Of a stretch of DNA of 64,000 bases, positions 1 through 8,426 are shown in pieces. The notes under the pieces are model-generated. The model did not search any database. It was not told the origin of the DNA and was given only the letters and a program-made list of their open reading frames with translations. Origin of the DNA: Gammaproteobacteria bacterium (GTDB taxonomy: Bacteria; Pseudomonadota; Gammaproteobacteria; Pseudomonadales; Cellvibrionaceae); the NCBI GenBank assembly GCA_021151625.1, contig JAGKWY010000010.1, positions 1 to 64,000 of the forward strand. The letters are read 5' to 3'. Position 1 is the first letter of the stretch. Each line of letters begins with the position of its first letter. Both the position numbers and the translations under genes were made by a program.

Positions 1-727
1 CGCGTGAGGTCTTCCCGGTTGATAAGCTTGGATAATTAAAACTGGTAAAACTTTGACCCGTTTGGAACCGCTGTGTTTGGCAATGCCGTTACCACAAGTG
101 CCATTATTAAAATCAGTGCAGAACACAGCCATTTTGGGTTTTTGCTGAACACTACATATTGTGGTCAGACAAATTCACCCTGGTGCCCATACTACTGATG
201 CCTTCCAATCTTGCCGTCATTGGAACTAGCCGCAACTTATGCCGAATCACTACTGCGAACCTGTGAATGGCGTCAAAATTACGTTCAATGGGATCAAAAA
301 ATTACTTGACGATTTACTCTTTCAAGTCTAGCGGTTGCTTGGGGTTTTTGCCCGGGCAATACCTATATCTAGGGGTAAATCGCGAATGTGCTACAAGATA
401 ATGCGGTTAGGGGTTTAATGCAAGCTTGGCAACCTGTGGATAAGGTGTGAGTGAGCACGGGAAAAACTGGGGGAAACGTCGTGATTGATGCGCCAAACAC
501 GGGAAAAGCAGCATCGGCGCGCGGTCATTCCATTCATGACAGTTTTTCGGGGGATTTAGATTTTTTTCTAATAGAAGATGCGGCGGAATATGACTACATC
601 TTGTGTCTGCTGGTTTGTGCGGCAGATTGGCTTTTTAGGCAGCAGATTGGCGCTTAATGGCCTGCGGGTTTGTGGTACAGAAGGGGATGGATAATTACTG
701 CGCATCCCTGCACAAGAAATCCGTTGA
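1..727. other. No recognisable gene; possibly decayed sequence
   Basis: All three forward frames are interrupted by frequent stops, and the longest open stretch is a GTG-started 68-codon frame at 451-657 whose product (Gly/Ala-rich start, hydrophobic end) I do not recognise. Short translated pieces look protein-like but change frame, which would fit an old pseudogene. I cannot name a parent family. No tRNA, inverted-repeat ends or transposase motifs were seen. The stretch lies downstream of the AGE-fold gene on the other strand. Confidence 0.4.
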
Positions 728-1990
728 TTAGTGAGCAGGCTTGCTCAAGGCACCTAATACTTGGAGGCGATAAGTAGCTTCCAACATGGCGCGGCCGTTG
801 TGCAATGGCCCTTTAAATAGATTGGCACGTGGTTCTATACGCTGTTTACCCGCGGTGTCTGTGCCCCAATACCAATCACCCTGCGGATGAGCCAGGTGCG
901 CTTTGATAAAACCCCAGTTGCGCATGGCACCCATCAGGTACTGGGTATCGCCACTGATCTGATAGGCATTGAGGAAAGAAACCAGGGCTTCGCCCTGTGC
1001 CCACCAGTCTTTGTTGGTGTCTTTGGGGTTATTGACCAGGCCGCCGGTGCCATCCAGCGCTTTCAGGCCGGAGGCGGCCAGCTTAAGTGCAAGCTGCTCG
1101 GTTTGTTCGATCAGTTTCTCGTCATCTTGTACTTTGGCGGCAATCACCAATGACCAGGCGGCTTCCTGATCCAGCCCATTGTTAATGGCATCACCTTGCA
1201 CTTTCCAGTCGCTGCTGAAGTTCACCCCGAAGTGGCCGGTTTTACTGTTATAGGCTTTGGTTTGCAGTAGATCGATCAGGGCTTTGTGGTTTTTCTTCAG
1301 TTCAGCATCCGGCCAGAGTGCCAGCAGGCGGTTATAGGCTTGCAGCACCATTAGCTGGGTTTGCAGGGTTTTATCGGCGCCACTGTTAAAGCTATCAGCT
1401 GCTTTACCTGTGCTCCAATCCTGATTCAGGGTTTGCACATAACCACCCTGGCTGGTATCGCGTGCGTGTTTTTCCAGCAATTGATACAGCGCCTTGGCTG
1501 GTTCCAGTGCTGGTTTGTGGGTGCGAGCGTATTCGCCAAGGGCGAGCAGCGCGAGGGCCTGGGCATAGATTTGTTTGTGACTCTGGGCAGGTTTGCCACT
1601 GCTATCTATCGACCAATAAACACCGCCGTGTTTCTTATCGAGAAAGTTTTTGTCCAGATCAGCAAAGGCGTAGTCAGCCAGTTTTTTGTAATCCGCGTTG
1701 GAAACTTCCGCATCGGCGGCAGAAAAGGTCCAGAGGATTTCGCTGCTGAGGGTGAGGCTGCGGGCTGCGTTGGGTACAGTTGTCCCCTTGTCATCGATCA
1801 ACCCGTAAAACCCTTTGTTAGTCGGGTTGGGCAGGTTCTTTTGCCAGAAGGGCAGAATATTGCCGGTCAATTCCTGCTGGAATTCGTTGGACATTTGCAG
1901 GAGCGCTTCGGCGGAGGGCGCCGGGATAGTTTGCGCAGAAACCAGAGCAGGCGATGTCAGGATCGCCAGGCCGAGAAGTAGTCGTTTCAT
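728..1990 (-). CDS. Exported AGE-family (N-acylglucosamine/cellobiose 2-epimerase-like) protein
   Basis: The 420-residue product starts with a signal peptide (MKRLLLGLAI to about Ala19) and then shows the (alpha/alpha)6-barrel signatures of the N-acylglucosamine 2-epimerase family: GGVYW near 122, KDWWAQGEAL near 327 and LHNGRAMLE near 396. Family members epimerise free sugars or beta-1,4-disaccharides at C2, normally in the cytoplasm, so a secreted form is unusual. Of the three histidines expected in cellobiose 2-epimerases, only the last (His397) is visible. The position in the TQL segment is Gln212, and the usual GHD(I/x)E segment reads GLDQE with Leu273. It may therefore bind sugar without epimerising it, or act on another substrate. 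It is a single gene with only a weak ribosome-binding site upstream. Confidence 0.75.
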   Translation of the reverse strand: MKRLLLGLAILTSPALVSAQTIPAPSAEALLQMSNEFQQELTGNILPFWQKNLPNPTNKGFYGLIDDKGTTVPNAARSLTLSSEILWTFSAADAEVSNADYKKLADYAFADLDKNFLDKKHGGVYWSIDSSGKPAQSHKQIYAQALALLALGEYARTHKPALEPAKALYQLLEKHARDTSQGGYVQTLNQDWSTGKAADSFNSGADKTLQTQLMVLQAYNRLLALWPDAELKKNHKALIDLLQTKAYNSKTGHFGVNFSSDWKVQGDAINNGLDQEAAWSLVIAAKVQDDEKLIEQTEQLALKLAASGLKALDGTGGLVNNPKDTNKDWWAQGEALVSFLNAYQISGDTQYLMGAMRNWGFIKAHLAHPQGDWYWGTDTAGKQRIEPRANLFKGPLHNGRAMLEATYRLQVLGALSKPAH

Positions 1991-2386
1991 GTTGTACCTG
2001 TTGTTATTGGCTATTTATTAGCTGTTATTGGTATGTATTAATGGTGCGAGCCGGCGATTATTTCGACGGTCGCCTTGACGCGAAATTTTGCTATTGCAGT
2101 CTATCCCAGGGGCGGGATGGAGTGGTGAGTGCCAGGTTGGTTTTTTATCAGAAAGATGTGAATTATCGGTAAAAAAGCAATGCAGTTTTTAGTAATAAAA
2201 TCAGCAATGAAAAAAGGGGCCTAAAGGCCCCTTTCGACGAGATCTTGCGCAACCTCCTTATTTGCCTCCTTGCGGCTATTACGTTCCCTGCATTGTTATG
2301 ATGATATGGGTGAGTTACAGACTGATTAACATCCTGTTAACAGTTGGTGTCACAATTTAAGCGTCAACAAATCAGCTACCAGGCTC
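1991..2386. other. Gene-free interval between the AGE-fold gene and the phoX-like gene
   Basis: This 396-base gap lies upstream of the AGE-fold gene and downstream of the phoX-like gene, both on the minus strand, so it should hold the promoter of the former and the end of the latter. Apart from one strong hairpin (listed separately) I see only AT-rich sequence and no convincing open frame. Confidence 0.6.
2211..2235 (-). terminator. Hairpin terminator after the phoX-like gene
   Basis: The perfect stem GGGGCC-TAAA-GGCCCC at 2216-2231 is flanked by six A on the left, which read as a T-run on the minus strand, and by three T on the right. It lies about 155 bases after the phoX-like stop. It is best oriented for minus-strand transcription but could work both ways. 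Confidence 0.75.
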
Positions 2387-4226
2387 TTAACTACCGATCA
2401 GGCCGCCATCGTTTTTGGTCACGATTACAGTCGCTGAACGTGGGCGTGCACTGCCACCATCTGGCCAGTTACTGGTAAAGGCAGCGGGGGTAGAGCGGTC
2501 GCCCGGATGCTGGATGTTAACGAACATGGTTTTCAAATCCGGAGTCAGGGTTACACCGGTCACTTCGGCATCTACCGGGCCGACGAAGAAGCGTTTCACC
2601 TGCTTGGTCACCGGGTCGGCGGCCAGCATCTGGTTGTTGCCGTAAGGGCCACTACCTTGTTGGGTGCCGCTCATGTCGGTTTGAATCCAGGCTACACCGC
2701 GGGTATCAATCAATAACCCGTCGGGACTGGCGAAGTGGTTTTCAGCAGTCAAGGTCACTGCTGTGTCACCGGTGCCGGTTTTGGTTCCTACGTCACCACC
2801 CATCAGGAAGATGTCCCACTTGAAGGTGGTTTTGTCGGCATCTTCACGCCAGCGGATGATATGGCCAGTCGCGTTGTTCGCACGCGGGTTAGCGGCATCA
2901 ATTTGTGCTTCAGTGCGACTGGTGTTGTTGGTCAGGGTGAAATACACCTCGCCGGTACCTGGATGCACTGCACCCCACTCGGGACGGTCCATTTTGGTGG
3001 CACCCATCAGGTCAGCAGCGGTACGGGTATTGATCAGCAGATCTGCCTGACTGGCAAAGCTAACACCGGCAGCAGCGGCTTTGGCGGTGAAGGTGCTGTT
3101 GGTGATATCCAGCGGCAACCACTCGCCAGTGCCATCGGCGTTGAACTTGGCTACGTACAGAACACCGGTGTTTAACAGCCAGCCACCGGCAGTGGCTTTG
3201 TGGAAAGGCTCGGCAGAAACAAATTTGTAGATGTATTCGTTTTGTGAGTCATCGCCTGAATAGCAAACCACTGGTTTGCCTTCTACGGCTGGCGCGAAGA
3301 TCACGCCTTCATGACCGAAACGGCCGAGTGCTGTACGTTTTTGCGGGCGACCTTCCGGGTCAAATGGATCGATTTCTACCATCCAGCCAAAGGTGTTTGG
3401 CTCATTGCGGTAGTCATCCATCGCGGTAGCGCCTTCCGCGGGTGCTGGTGCCATTGGGGCTGTATTTGGTCACGAGTTTTGCGTCAGCGGACGCAGGGCC
3501 GCGAATATCCATCGGGGTGGCGCCGGTGATACGACGATTGAACGGGCTGCCGTTAACCACTTGCCAGTTACTGCCGTTTTTGCGGATATGGATAACACTT
3601 ACGCCGTGCGCGGCAATTTCCTTGCGCACTTCATCGGCGGGGCGGGTGGCGCCCAGGGTTTGACCTTTGGTGTGAATTAAGGCTGGGTCGATGTATTCGT
3701 GGTTCATCACCAACAGGCCTTCGCTGGAATTGGTGCCTGTGGTTTTGGCATCCATCGCGAAGAAATAAACGCCGTCGTGGTGGGCGCCTACTTGTTGTTC
3801 CTGATCGGCACCAGTGTTGGATGCATCCGGTTTGTAAGCGGGCATAGTGCCAGTCAGTGGTGTTCCCCATGGGACAAAGGAAACGGCGGTATAACCGCTT
3901 GGCACAGTGATGGCATCGGCACGATTGGTTGCAATAGCTGCGAAGCCAAGCAGTGGTGCTGCCGATGACGAAGCGGCTGAGCTACTGGATGCCGGGGTGC
4001 TGCTTGCGCTGGAGGATGATGGAATTGGCGAATTGGCTTTCTTGTCGTCATCGCCGCCACAGGCAACCAGGCTGGTACCCATAAATGCAGCTACCGCTGT
4101 ACTCAGGCTGCCTTTCAGAAACTGGCGACGCTGGGTCAGTATTTCACCAAAGGTTGGGTTGCTGGAGGTATTCGACATGGGCTCAATGCCAGAGTTGTCG
4201 ATTTCATAAAGGGTATGGTCACTCAT
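2387..4226 (-). pseudogene. phoX: PhoX-type alkaline phosphatase, frameshifted with an internal deletion
   Basis: Two overlapping frames carry the two ends of one PhoX (DUF839) protein. The upstream part (ATG at 4226, AGGA eight bases before) has a Tat-type QRRQFLK motif, a lipobox-like LVAC, a long Ser/Ala linker and the PhoX N-terminal region. It ends in the wrong frame after NGTSTRG at about 3414-3460. The downstream part continues with NEPNTFGWMVEIDP and the remaining phosphatase domain to 2387. The family segment between these points, which carries NNCA..TPWGTYLTCEEN with the iron-binding cysteine, is missing (from memory roughly 60-70 residues). A frameshift alone would not remove it, so the locus looks inactivated by a deletion, or misassembled. 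Intact PhoX is an exported Ca/Fe phosphatase used under phosphate limitation. Confidence 0.8.
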
Positions 4227-4305
4227 CGGTTGCTTCCTGTGGTTTTGGTTGAATAGGAATGGCAACGATTAAAGCGACGCTATATGTCATTCAGACGACA
4301 GTTTT

Positions 4306-5082
4306 TTGAAGATTACCTTTGAAATTCGCAAGGCGATGGGGCAGCAAGACCTGTCTATGGTGGAGTTGAGTAAACTCCTGGCGAAAGATCCGGCACTCTC
4401 GGCAGTATTGCTTAAATATGCATCCAGCCCGTTGGTCGGTAGCCAGACGCCGCCACAAAATTTAATGGATGTCATTCGCTTGCTGGGAATGAATCAGGTG
4501 GAGCGCATTACCATGGTGCACTCCATCAAAAGTTTATTTTCTGTTCACTCGGTAAAACATAAACGTTTGTTTATGGAAGCCTGGCGCCGTTTGGCGCTCA
4601 AGGCGAGCCTGAGTACCTATATCGCCAAGCAAGTTCATATCCGCAATCTGTTACCCGATAACGTGCTGATGGCGGCGCTCTTAAGTGAAGTGGGAACATT
4701 AGCGGTGCTCTCGGCATTTAAAAACAGTGAAGAAACTCCGGATATTCCCACCTATGTGGCACTCTGCCGCGAGTACGCTAAATCACTTGGCGTTATTACC
4801 CTAAAGCAATGGCAGGTGGATGAGCAGTATCTCAAGGTGGTGCAGGAAATTGGTCACTGGAAAGAAGAGAGCCCCGGCCCGGTTAACCTGAGCGATATTA
4901 TTAACCTGGGTTTGTATCACTCGCTCAAACTCAGCTATACCAAAACCGATTTGCCACCGCTGCAGGAAATTACCGCTTATCAAAAACTGGAAGAGCCAGC
5001 AAATAAAATGATTGCCGGTGGATTGGATTTGGTGATGGCTAATATCCAGGAAATTCGCGTGGTGGCGAAGAGTTTGTTTTGA
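4306..5082 (+). CDS. HDOD-domain protein with a short N-terminus
   Basis: The 258-residue product matches the HDOD domain (PF08668), a non-catalytic relative of HD hydrolases found in regulators of motility, c-di-GMP and stress signalling. Visible signatures are the helix VELSKLLAKDPALSAVLLKYASS, then DVIRLLGMNQVERITM, and a second half with ALLSEVGTLAVL. The only in-frame start is TTG at 4306, without a good ribosome-binding site, and an in-frame stop lies at 4270. The family normally has a few more residues (an LPxLP segment) before FEIRKAM. The N-terminus may therefore be truncated or frameshifted, with a competing ATG at 4284 that stops after 12 codons. It is divergent from the damaged phoX-like gene, only 79 bases away. 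Confidence 0.75.
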   Translation: MKITFEIRKAMGQQDLSMVELSKLLAKDPALSAVLLKYASSPLVGSQTPPQNLMDVIRLLGMNQVERITMVHSIKSLFSVHSVKHKRLFMEAWRRLALKASLSTYIAKQVHIRNLLPDNVLMAALLSEVGTLAVLSAFKNSEETPDIPTYVALCREYAKSLGVITLKQWQVDEQYLKVVQEIGHWKEESPGPVNLSDIINLGLYHSLKLSYTKTDLPPLQEITAYQKLEEPANKMIAGGLDLVMANIQEIRVVAKSLF

Positions 5083-5088
5083 TTCTAT

Positions 5089-5116
5089 GAATAACCCGAC
5101 AACTATCGGGTTATTC
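5089..5116. terminator. Bidirectional terminator between HDOD and SnoaL-like genes
   Basis: A perfect 11-base inverted repeat, GAATAACCCGA (5089-5099) and TCGGGTTATTC (5106-5116), with a six-base loop lies between the convergent 3' ends. It overlaps the stop codon of the minus-strand gene. Confidence 0.75.
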
Positions 5117-5545
5117 AGTGTATTTCAAATAAGCTTTCAAGGATTCATGATTAATTGGCGCTGATGTGTGTTCATGAATAACTTTCCAGGAATCGCCAAC
5201 ACGTTTTAAAACAACAGTGATGCGATTATCCAGCGAGCGCAGTTTTTCTCCTTGGGCTGAAAAAGCCGTGTAAGAAAAGATCGCATGCCCAACGGCCATA
5301 TCGGCTGTTACTACTGATTCAACATTGCGAGCCTCAACCGTAACACGCTCTGTGCCGAGTGAGGTAAACCAGTCATTTGCCATTGCCCGCCAGGCATTAA
5401 TACCGCGCATAGACCATTGGTCCCACATATCAAAAATATGAATATCGGAATCATAGAGTGCGCAAAAAGCATCGACATTTTTGTTTAAAACGGACTCCTT
5501 ATAGGTTTCGATCATTTGCAAAACCGGATCTGCATATTTGCTCAC
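5111..5545 (-). CDS. SnoaL-like / DUF4440 (NTF2-fold) protein
   Basis: The 144-residue protein has the compact NTF2-like fold pattern: an N-terminal helix (ETYKESVLNKNVDAFCALYDSDIHIFDMWDQW), mid-strands with VESVVTADMAVGHAIFSYTA and a C-terminal RITVVLKRVGDSWKVIHEHTSAP that is typical of SnoaL-like/DUF4440 proteins. Such proteins include small-molecule isomerases, ketosteroid-type enzymes and binding proteins, and the substrate here cannot be inferred. The start is GTG at 5545, supported by a strong GGAGG six to seven bases upstream. No signal peptide is present, so it is cytoplasmic. Confidence 0.75.
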   Translation of the reverse strand: MSKYADPVLQMIETYKESVLNKNVDAFCALYDSDIHIFDMWDQWSMRGINAWRAMANDWFTSLGTERVTVEARNVESVVTADMAVGHAIFSYTAFSAQGEKLRSLDNRITVVLKRVGDSWKVIHEHTSAPINHESLKAYLKYTE

Positions 5546-5616
5546 AATAAACCTCCAATGATGAATATTTAATTACCGGATTTTCCATTCTTTATTTGCT
5601 TTAATCCGACAGCATT

Positions 5617-6645
5617 TTAATTTTGCGCGCTATTTCTTTGAAGTGCCCTTGCCAACTCAAGCACCGACAGCGGTGCTGATCCCTCCGCTTTATTACTCAA
5701 TGTCACAAACACATTTTGCCCCGCACTGGCGGTGCCGGCAATTACGCGTACTAAGGCTGCACGTGTTTCCAGATCCGGGTCGATCATTTTGTCGTAAGGT
5801 TCATAGGCATCGCGTGCGTCTTCATAACCGAATGCGCCGTGAACGGGATTTAAATTCCAGCGGCATACTAATGGCCCCGGCCAGAGTGCGCGCAGAATGG
5901 GAAGTTGTTCGGTTATGTGCGGCATTTTTGCGTGCAGCCCCATGCAGTAGGTAGCGCCGGTATCGCGCAAGGCATTTACAAATTGCGGTGTTAGCCATTG
6001 TGGATCGCGCACTTCCACGGCGACTACGCCGTCGGGCGCGCTGTGTTTTAAATCGGGAATTGCGCGCAATAAATTGTGTAAGCGATCAATTAATTTTGGC
6101 ATTTGCGCGAGCCAGGCGCCGGGCAGGGGGCTGATCTGGAATACCAGTGCTCCAAGTTTGTGGCCCAGCCCTTCCAGCGCTGGCTCAACAAACATCTGTA
6201 CGGCTTCTTCGGCATTTAAAAAATGCGCGTTGGTACGCATGCCGCGCCCGGATTCATCGCGCACCAGTGCATCGGTAATCAGGCTGGGTGCTTTCACCAC
6301 AAAACGAAAATCTGGCCCCACCTGTGAAGCGTGCTGCGCAAACTGGGCGACATTGAGCGGGCGGTAAAAACTACGATCAATGCTCACAGTGCGCATTAAG
6401 GGGTGTTTGCAATAAGCCGTTAAACCATAGCGCGACAAGTTGGTGTCCGAATATTCCCCATCCCACACCAAACCGTCCCAGCCAGGATAATTCCAGGATG
6501 ATGTTCCCAGTCGCAGGTGCGCGGGCAGGGCGGCGGCCAACACAATCCATTCAGGATCAACGGTCACTGGCACAATATCGCGGCTGGATTTGCGCGCGGG
6601 TTTTGCGTCGGGTGATGCGGGTTCATCGAACAGGGAGTTTTGCAT
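5617..6645 (-). CDS. DUF72 family (YecE-like) TIM-barrel protein
   Basis: The 342-residue protein shows the DUF72 hallmarks: LRLGTSSWNYPGW near 60, an SIDRSFYRPL segment, FRFVVKAPSLITDAL, a long helix with EGLGHKLGALVFQISP, VVAVEVRDPQWL and a closing AGTASAGQNVFVTLSNKAEGSAPLSVLELARAL. The family has a TIM-barrel fold and no firmly established biochemical activity. The N-terminal 40 residues (MQNSLFDEP..) are an extension of the kind seen in other family members. It is a cytoplasmic single gene, and the region upstream to 6804 holds no other gene. Confidence 0.85.
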   Translation of the reverse strand: MQNSLFDEPASPDAKPARKSSRDIVPVTVDPEWIVLAAALPAHLRLGTSSWNYPGWDGLVWDGEYSDTNLSRYGLTAYCKHPLMRTVSIDRSFYRPLNVAQFAQHASQVGPDFRFVVKAPSLITDALVRDESGRGMRTNAHFLNAEEAVQMFVEPALEGLGHKLGALVFQISPLPGAWLAQMPKLIDRLHNLLRAIPDLKHSAPDGVVAVEVRDPQWLTPQFVNALRDTGATYCMGLHAKMPHITEQLPILRALWPGPLVCRWNLNPVHGAFGYEDARDAYEPYDKMIDPDLETRAALVRVIAGTASAGQNVFVTLSNKAEGSAPLSVLELARALQRNSAQN

Positions 6646-6804
6646 ATCAGTAATTCATTCAGCGCGGTAATTTATTCAAACCAGATGTGCCAGCATACCC
6701 AAGCAGTTTGGGGGTGTCAGCTATTGCACTCGATCACTGGCTATCTTAAGCGTAGGAGTTGCCGGTAATATGCGCGCCTTTAGTAACGAACAGCGGATTT
6801 TATT

Positions 6805-7695
6805 ATGTTGAGTGAGCTGCTCGCCATTCTTGCCCCGATTGTGATTTCGGTCGGCGCCGGTTTTATCTGGGGCAAAACTGGAACTGATTTCCCTTCGGAT
6901 TTTATATCGCGCATTGTGATGAACATTGGTACGCCCTGTTTGATCATCAGCGTAATGGCGAAAGTGGAAGTGCAACCGGAGGTGATGGGGCAGGTTGCGC
7001 TTGCCACCGCGATTATTATGACCGCCATGGGCTTATTCGGTTGGGCATTATTGCGTTGGATGAAGCTGGAAATTGCCACCTATTTGCCGCCGCTGGTATT
7101 TCCCAATAACGGCAATATGGGGTTGCCGCTGTGTATGTTCGCCTACGGGCAAACCGGTCTTGCGCTCGCATTGGGTTCCTTTATGGTGATGATGATTGCC
7201 ACTTTTACCGTAGGCTTGTTAATTGTAACCAACAGCGAAGGCGGCATTTTTAAACGGTTGGAATCCATCGCTAAACAGCCGGTGATTCACTCCATGATTA
7301 TTGCTGTGTTATTGCTGGTGACCGGCACCGAGTTGCCGCGCTGGATTAGCAACACGCTCGATTTACTTGGCGGCATCGCTATTCCCTTAATGACAATTGC
7401 TTTAGGCGTTTCGCTCGCCACCTTAAAAATAAATTTCTGGAAACGCAGTTTGTTTTTTAGCCTGGTGCGTGTTGGCGGTGGTTTGTTACTTGGGTTTATT
7501 GTGTGCGAGCTGATGGGCTTAACCGGTGTATCGCGTAATGTGGTGTTATTGCAATCGGCCATGCCTATTGCAGTATTCAACTATTTGCTGGCACTGCGTT
7601 ATGATCGCAACCCGCAGGAAGTTGCAGCCATGGTATTAGTGTCTACACTGGTTGCATTTGTCGGCCTGCCATTTTTATTGATGGCGATTTTATAA
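6805..7695 (+). CDS. AEC-family permease (auxin efflux carrier type)
   Basis: The 296-residue integral membrane protein has about ten hydrophobic segments arranged as two halves. Motifs of the AEC/PF03547 family are visible: VMNIGTPCLIISVMAKVE in the first half, FPNNGNMGLPLCMFAYGQTGLALALGSFM at the centre (the conserved N-x-G-N-x-G-L-P), and LLQSAMPIAVFNYLLALRYDRNPQEVAAMVLVSTL near the end. Bacterial members export or import small organic acids such as malate or malonate, and the substrate is unknown here. The length is normal for the family. The hydroxylase gene starts 50 bases downstream on the same strand and could be co-transcribed. Confidence 0.88.
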   Translation: MLSELLAILAPIVISVGAGFIWGKTGTDFPSDFISRIVMNIGTPCLIISVMAKVEVQPEVMGQVALATAIIMTAMGLFGWALLRWMKLEIATYLPPLVFPNNGNMGLPLCMFAYGQTGLALALGSFMVMMIATFTVGLLIVTNSEGGIFKRLESIAKQPVIHSMIIAVLLLVTGTELPRWISNTLDLLGGIAIPLMTIALGVSLATLKINFWKRSLFFSLVRVGGGLLLGFIVCELMGLTGVSRNVVLLQSAMPIAVFNYLLALRYDRNPQEVAAMVLVSTLVAFVGLPFLLMAIL

Positions 7696-7745
7696 TCACC
7701 CACTGGTAGCAGGGATTTCCAGTCAACTCATAAGTGAGCCTGTGA

Positions 7746-8426
7746 ATGGAAAATCCTGTTGCATCTGCAATAACTTCTCCTGCTGTTTCTGCTGATACGC
7801 CTGTTGGTGTATCGCCTGCTGCTTGCACAGCTGTCTCTTTTGCAAAAATAAACTGCGCAGTATCACTTGCGGCTTTGCAGGCAGAAGTTGAAATGCTGTT
7901 GCACCTTGATGAAAAAAATAATTCCTGGGTCGACCACGTTAATCGAAACGATTACCACGGCGGTTGGGATGTATTGCCCTTGCGCTGCCAGCGGCAGCAC
8001 GTGAATGCTCACCCCATACTGCAAGGCTTTGCGATTGCTGACGGCGATGACTGGGAAAATTTGCCGGTGATGGTGCAGTGCCTGGAAATTCAAAATCTGT
8101 TTGCGCAATTGCAGTGTCCGATTAAAGCTGCGCGTTTGATGCGTTTAAAAGCTGGTGCTGAAATTAAACCCCATCGCGACCATGAGTTAAGTATTGAATT
8201 TGGTGAAGCGCGTTTACATGTTCCCATCCATACCAGTGATGCTGTAAGTTTTTTCGTCGACAGTAAAAAAATCCCCATGGATGCCGGTGAACTTTGGTAT
8301 TTCAATGCTGATCAGGTGCATGAAGTTTATAATCGCGGTGGCGAGGACCGGATTAATCTGGTAATCGATTGCGCCGCGAATGAGTGGCTGCGTGCGCAAA
8401 TCCAGCAGGCAGCCGTGCATGGCTAA
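7746..8426 (+). CDS. Aspartyl/asparaginyl beta-hydroxylase-like Fe(II)/2-oxoglutarate dioxygenase
   Basis: The 226-residue protein ends in a complete PF05118 domain. RLKAGAEIKPHRDHE supplies the first iron-binding histidine (His143), RLHVPIHT follows, GELWYFNADQVHEVYN supplies the second (His192), and DRINLVID carries the arginine (Arg202) expected to bind 2-oxoglutarate. By family it hydroxylates a beta-carbon, of Asp/Asn or His in a peptide or of a lipid acyl chain. The first 30 residues are Ala/Ser/Val-rich and poorly conserved-looking, so a later start is possible. Its stop overlaps the start of the sulfotransferase by eight bases, so the two are translationally coupled and probably act on one product. 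Confidence 0.82.
   Translation: MENPVASAITSPAVSADTPVGVSPAACTAVSFAKINCAVSLAALQAEVEMLLHLDEKNNSWVDHVNRNDYHGGWDVLPLRCQRQHVNAHPILQGFAIADGDDWENLPVMVQCLEIQNLFAQLQCPIKAARLMRLKAGAEIKPHRDHELSIEFGEARLHVPIHTSDAVSFFVDSKKIPMDAGELWYFNADQVHEVYNRGGEDRINLVIDCAANEWLRAQIQQAAVHG

Noticed and set aside
4284..4301. Pho-box-like sequence between phoX and the HDOD gene
   Set aside because: Only CTGTCGT and an inverted ATGACAT are present; the orientation and spacing do not match the tandem CTGTCAT repeats expected for PhoB.
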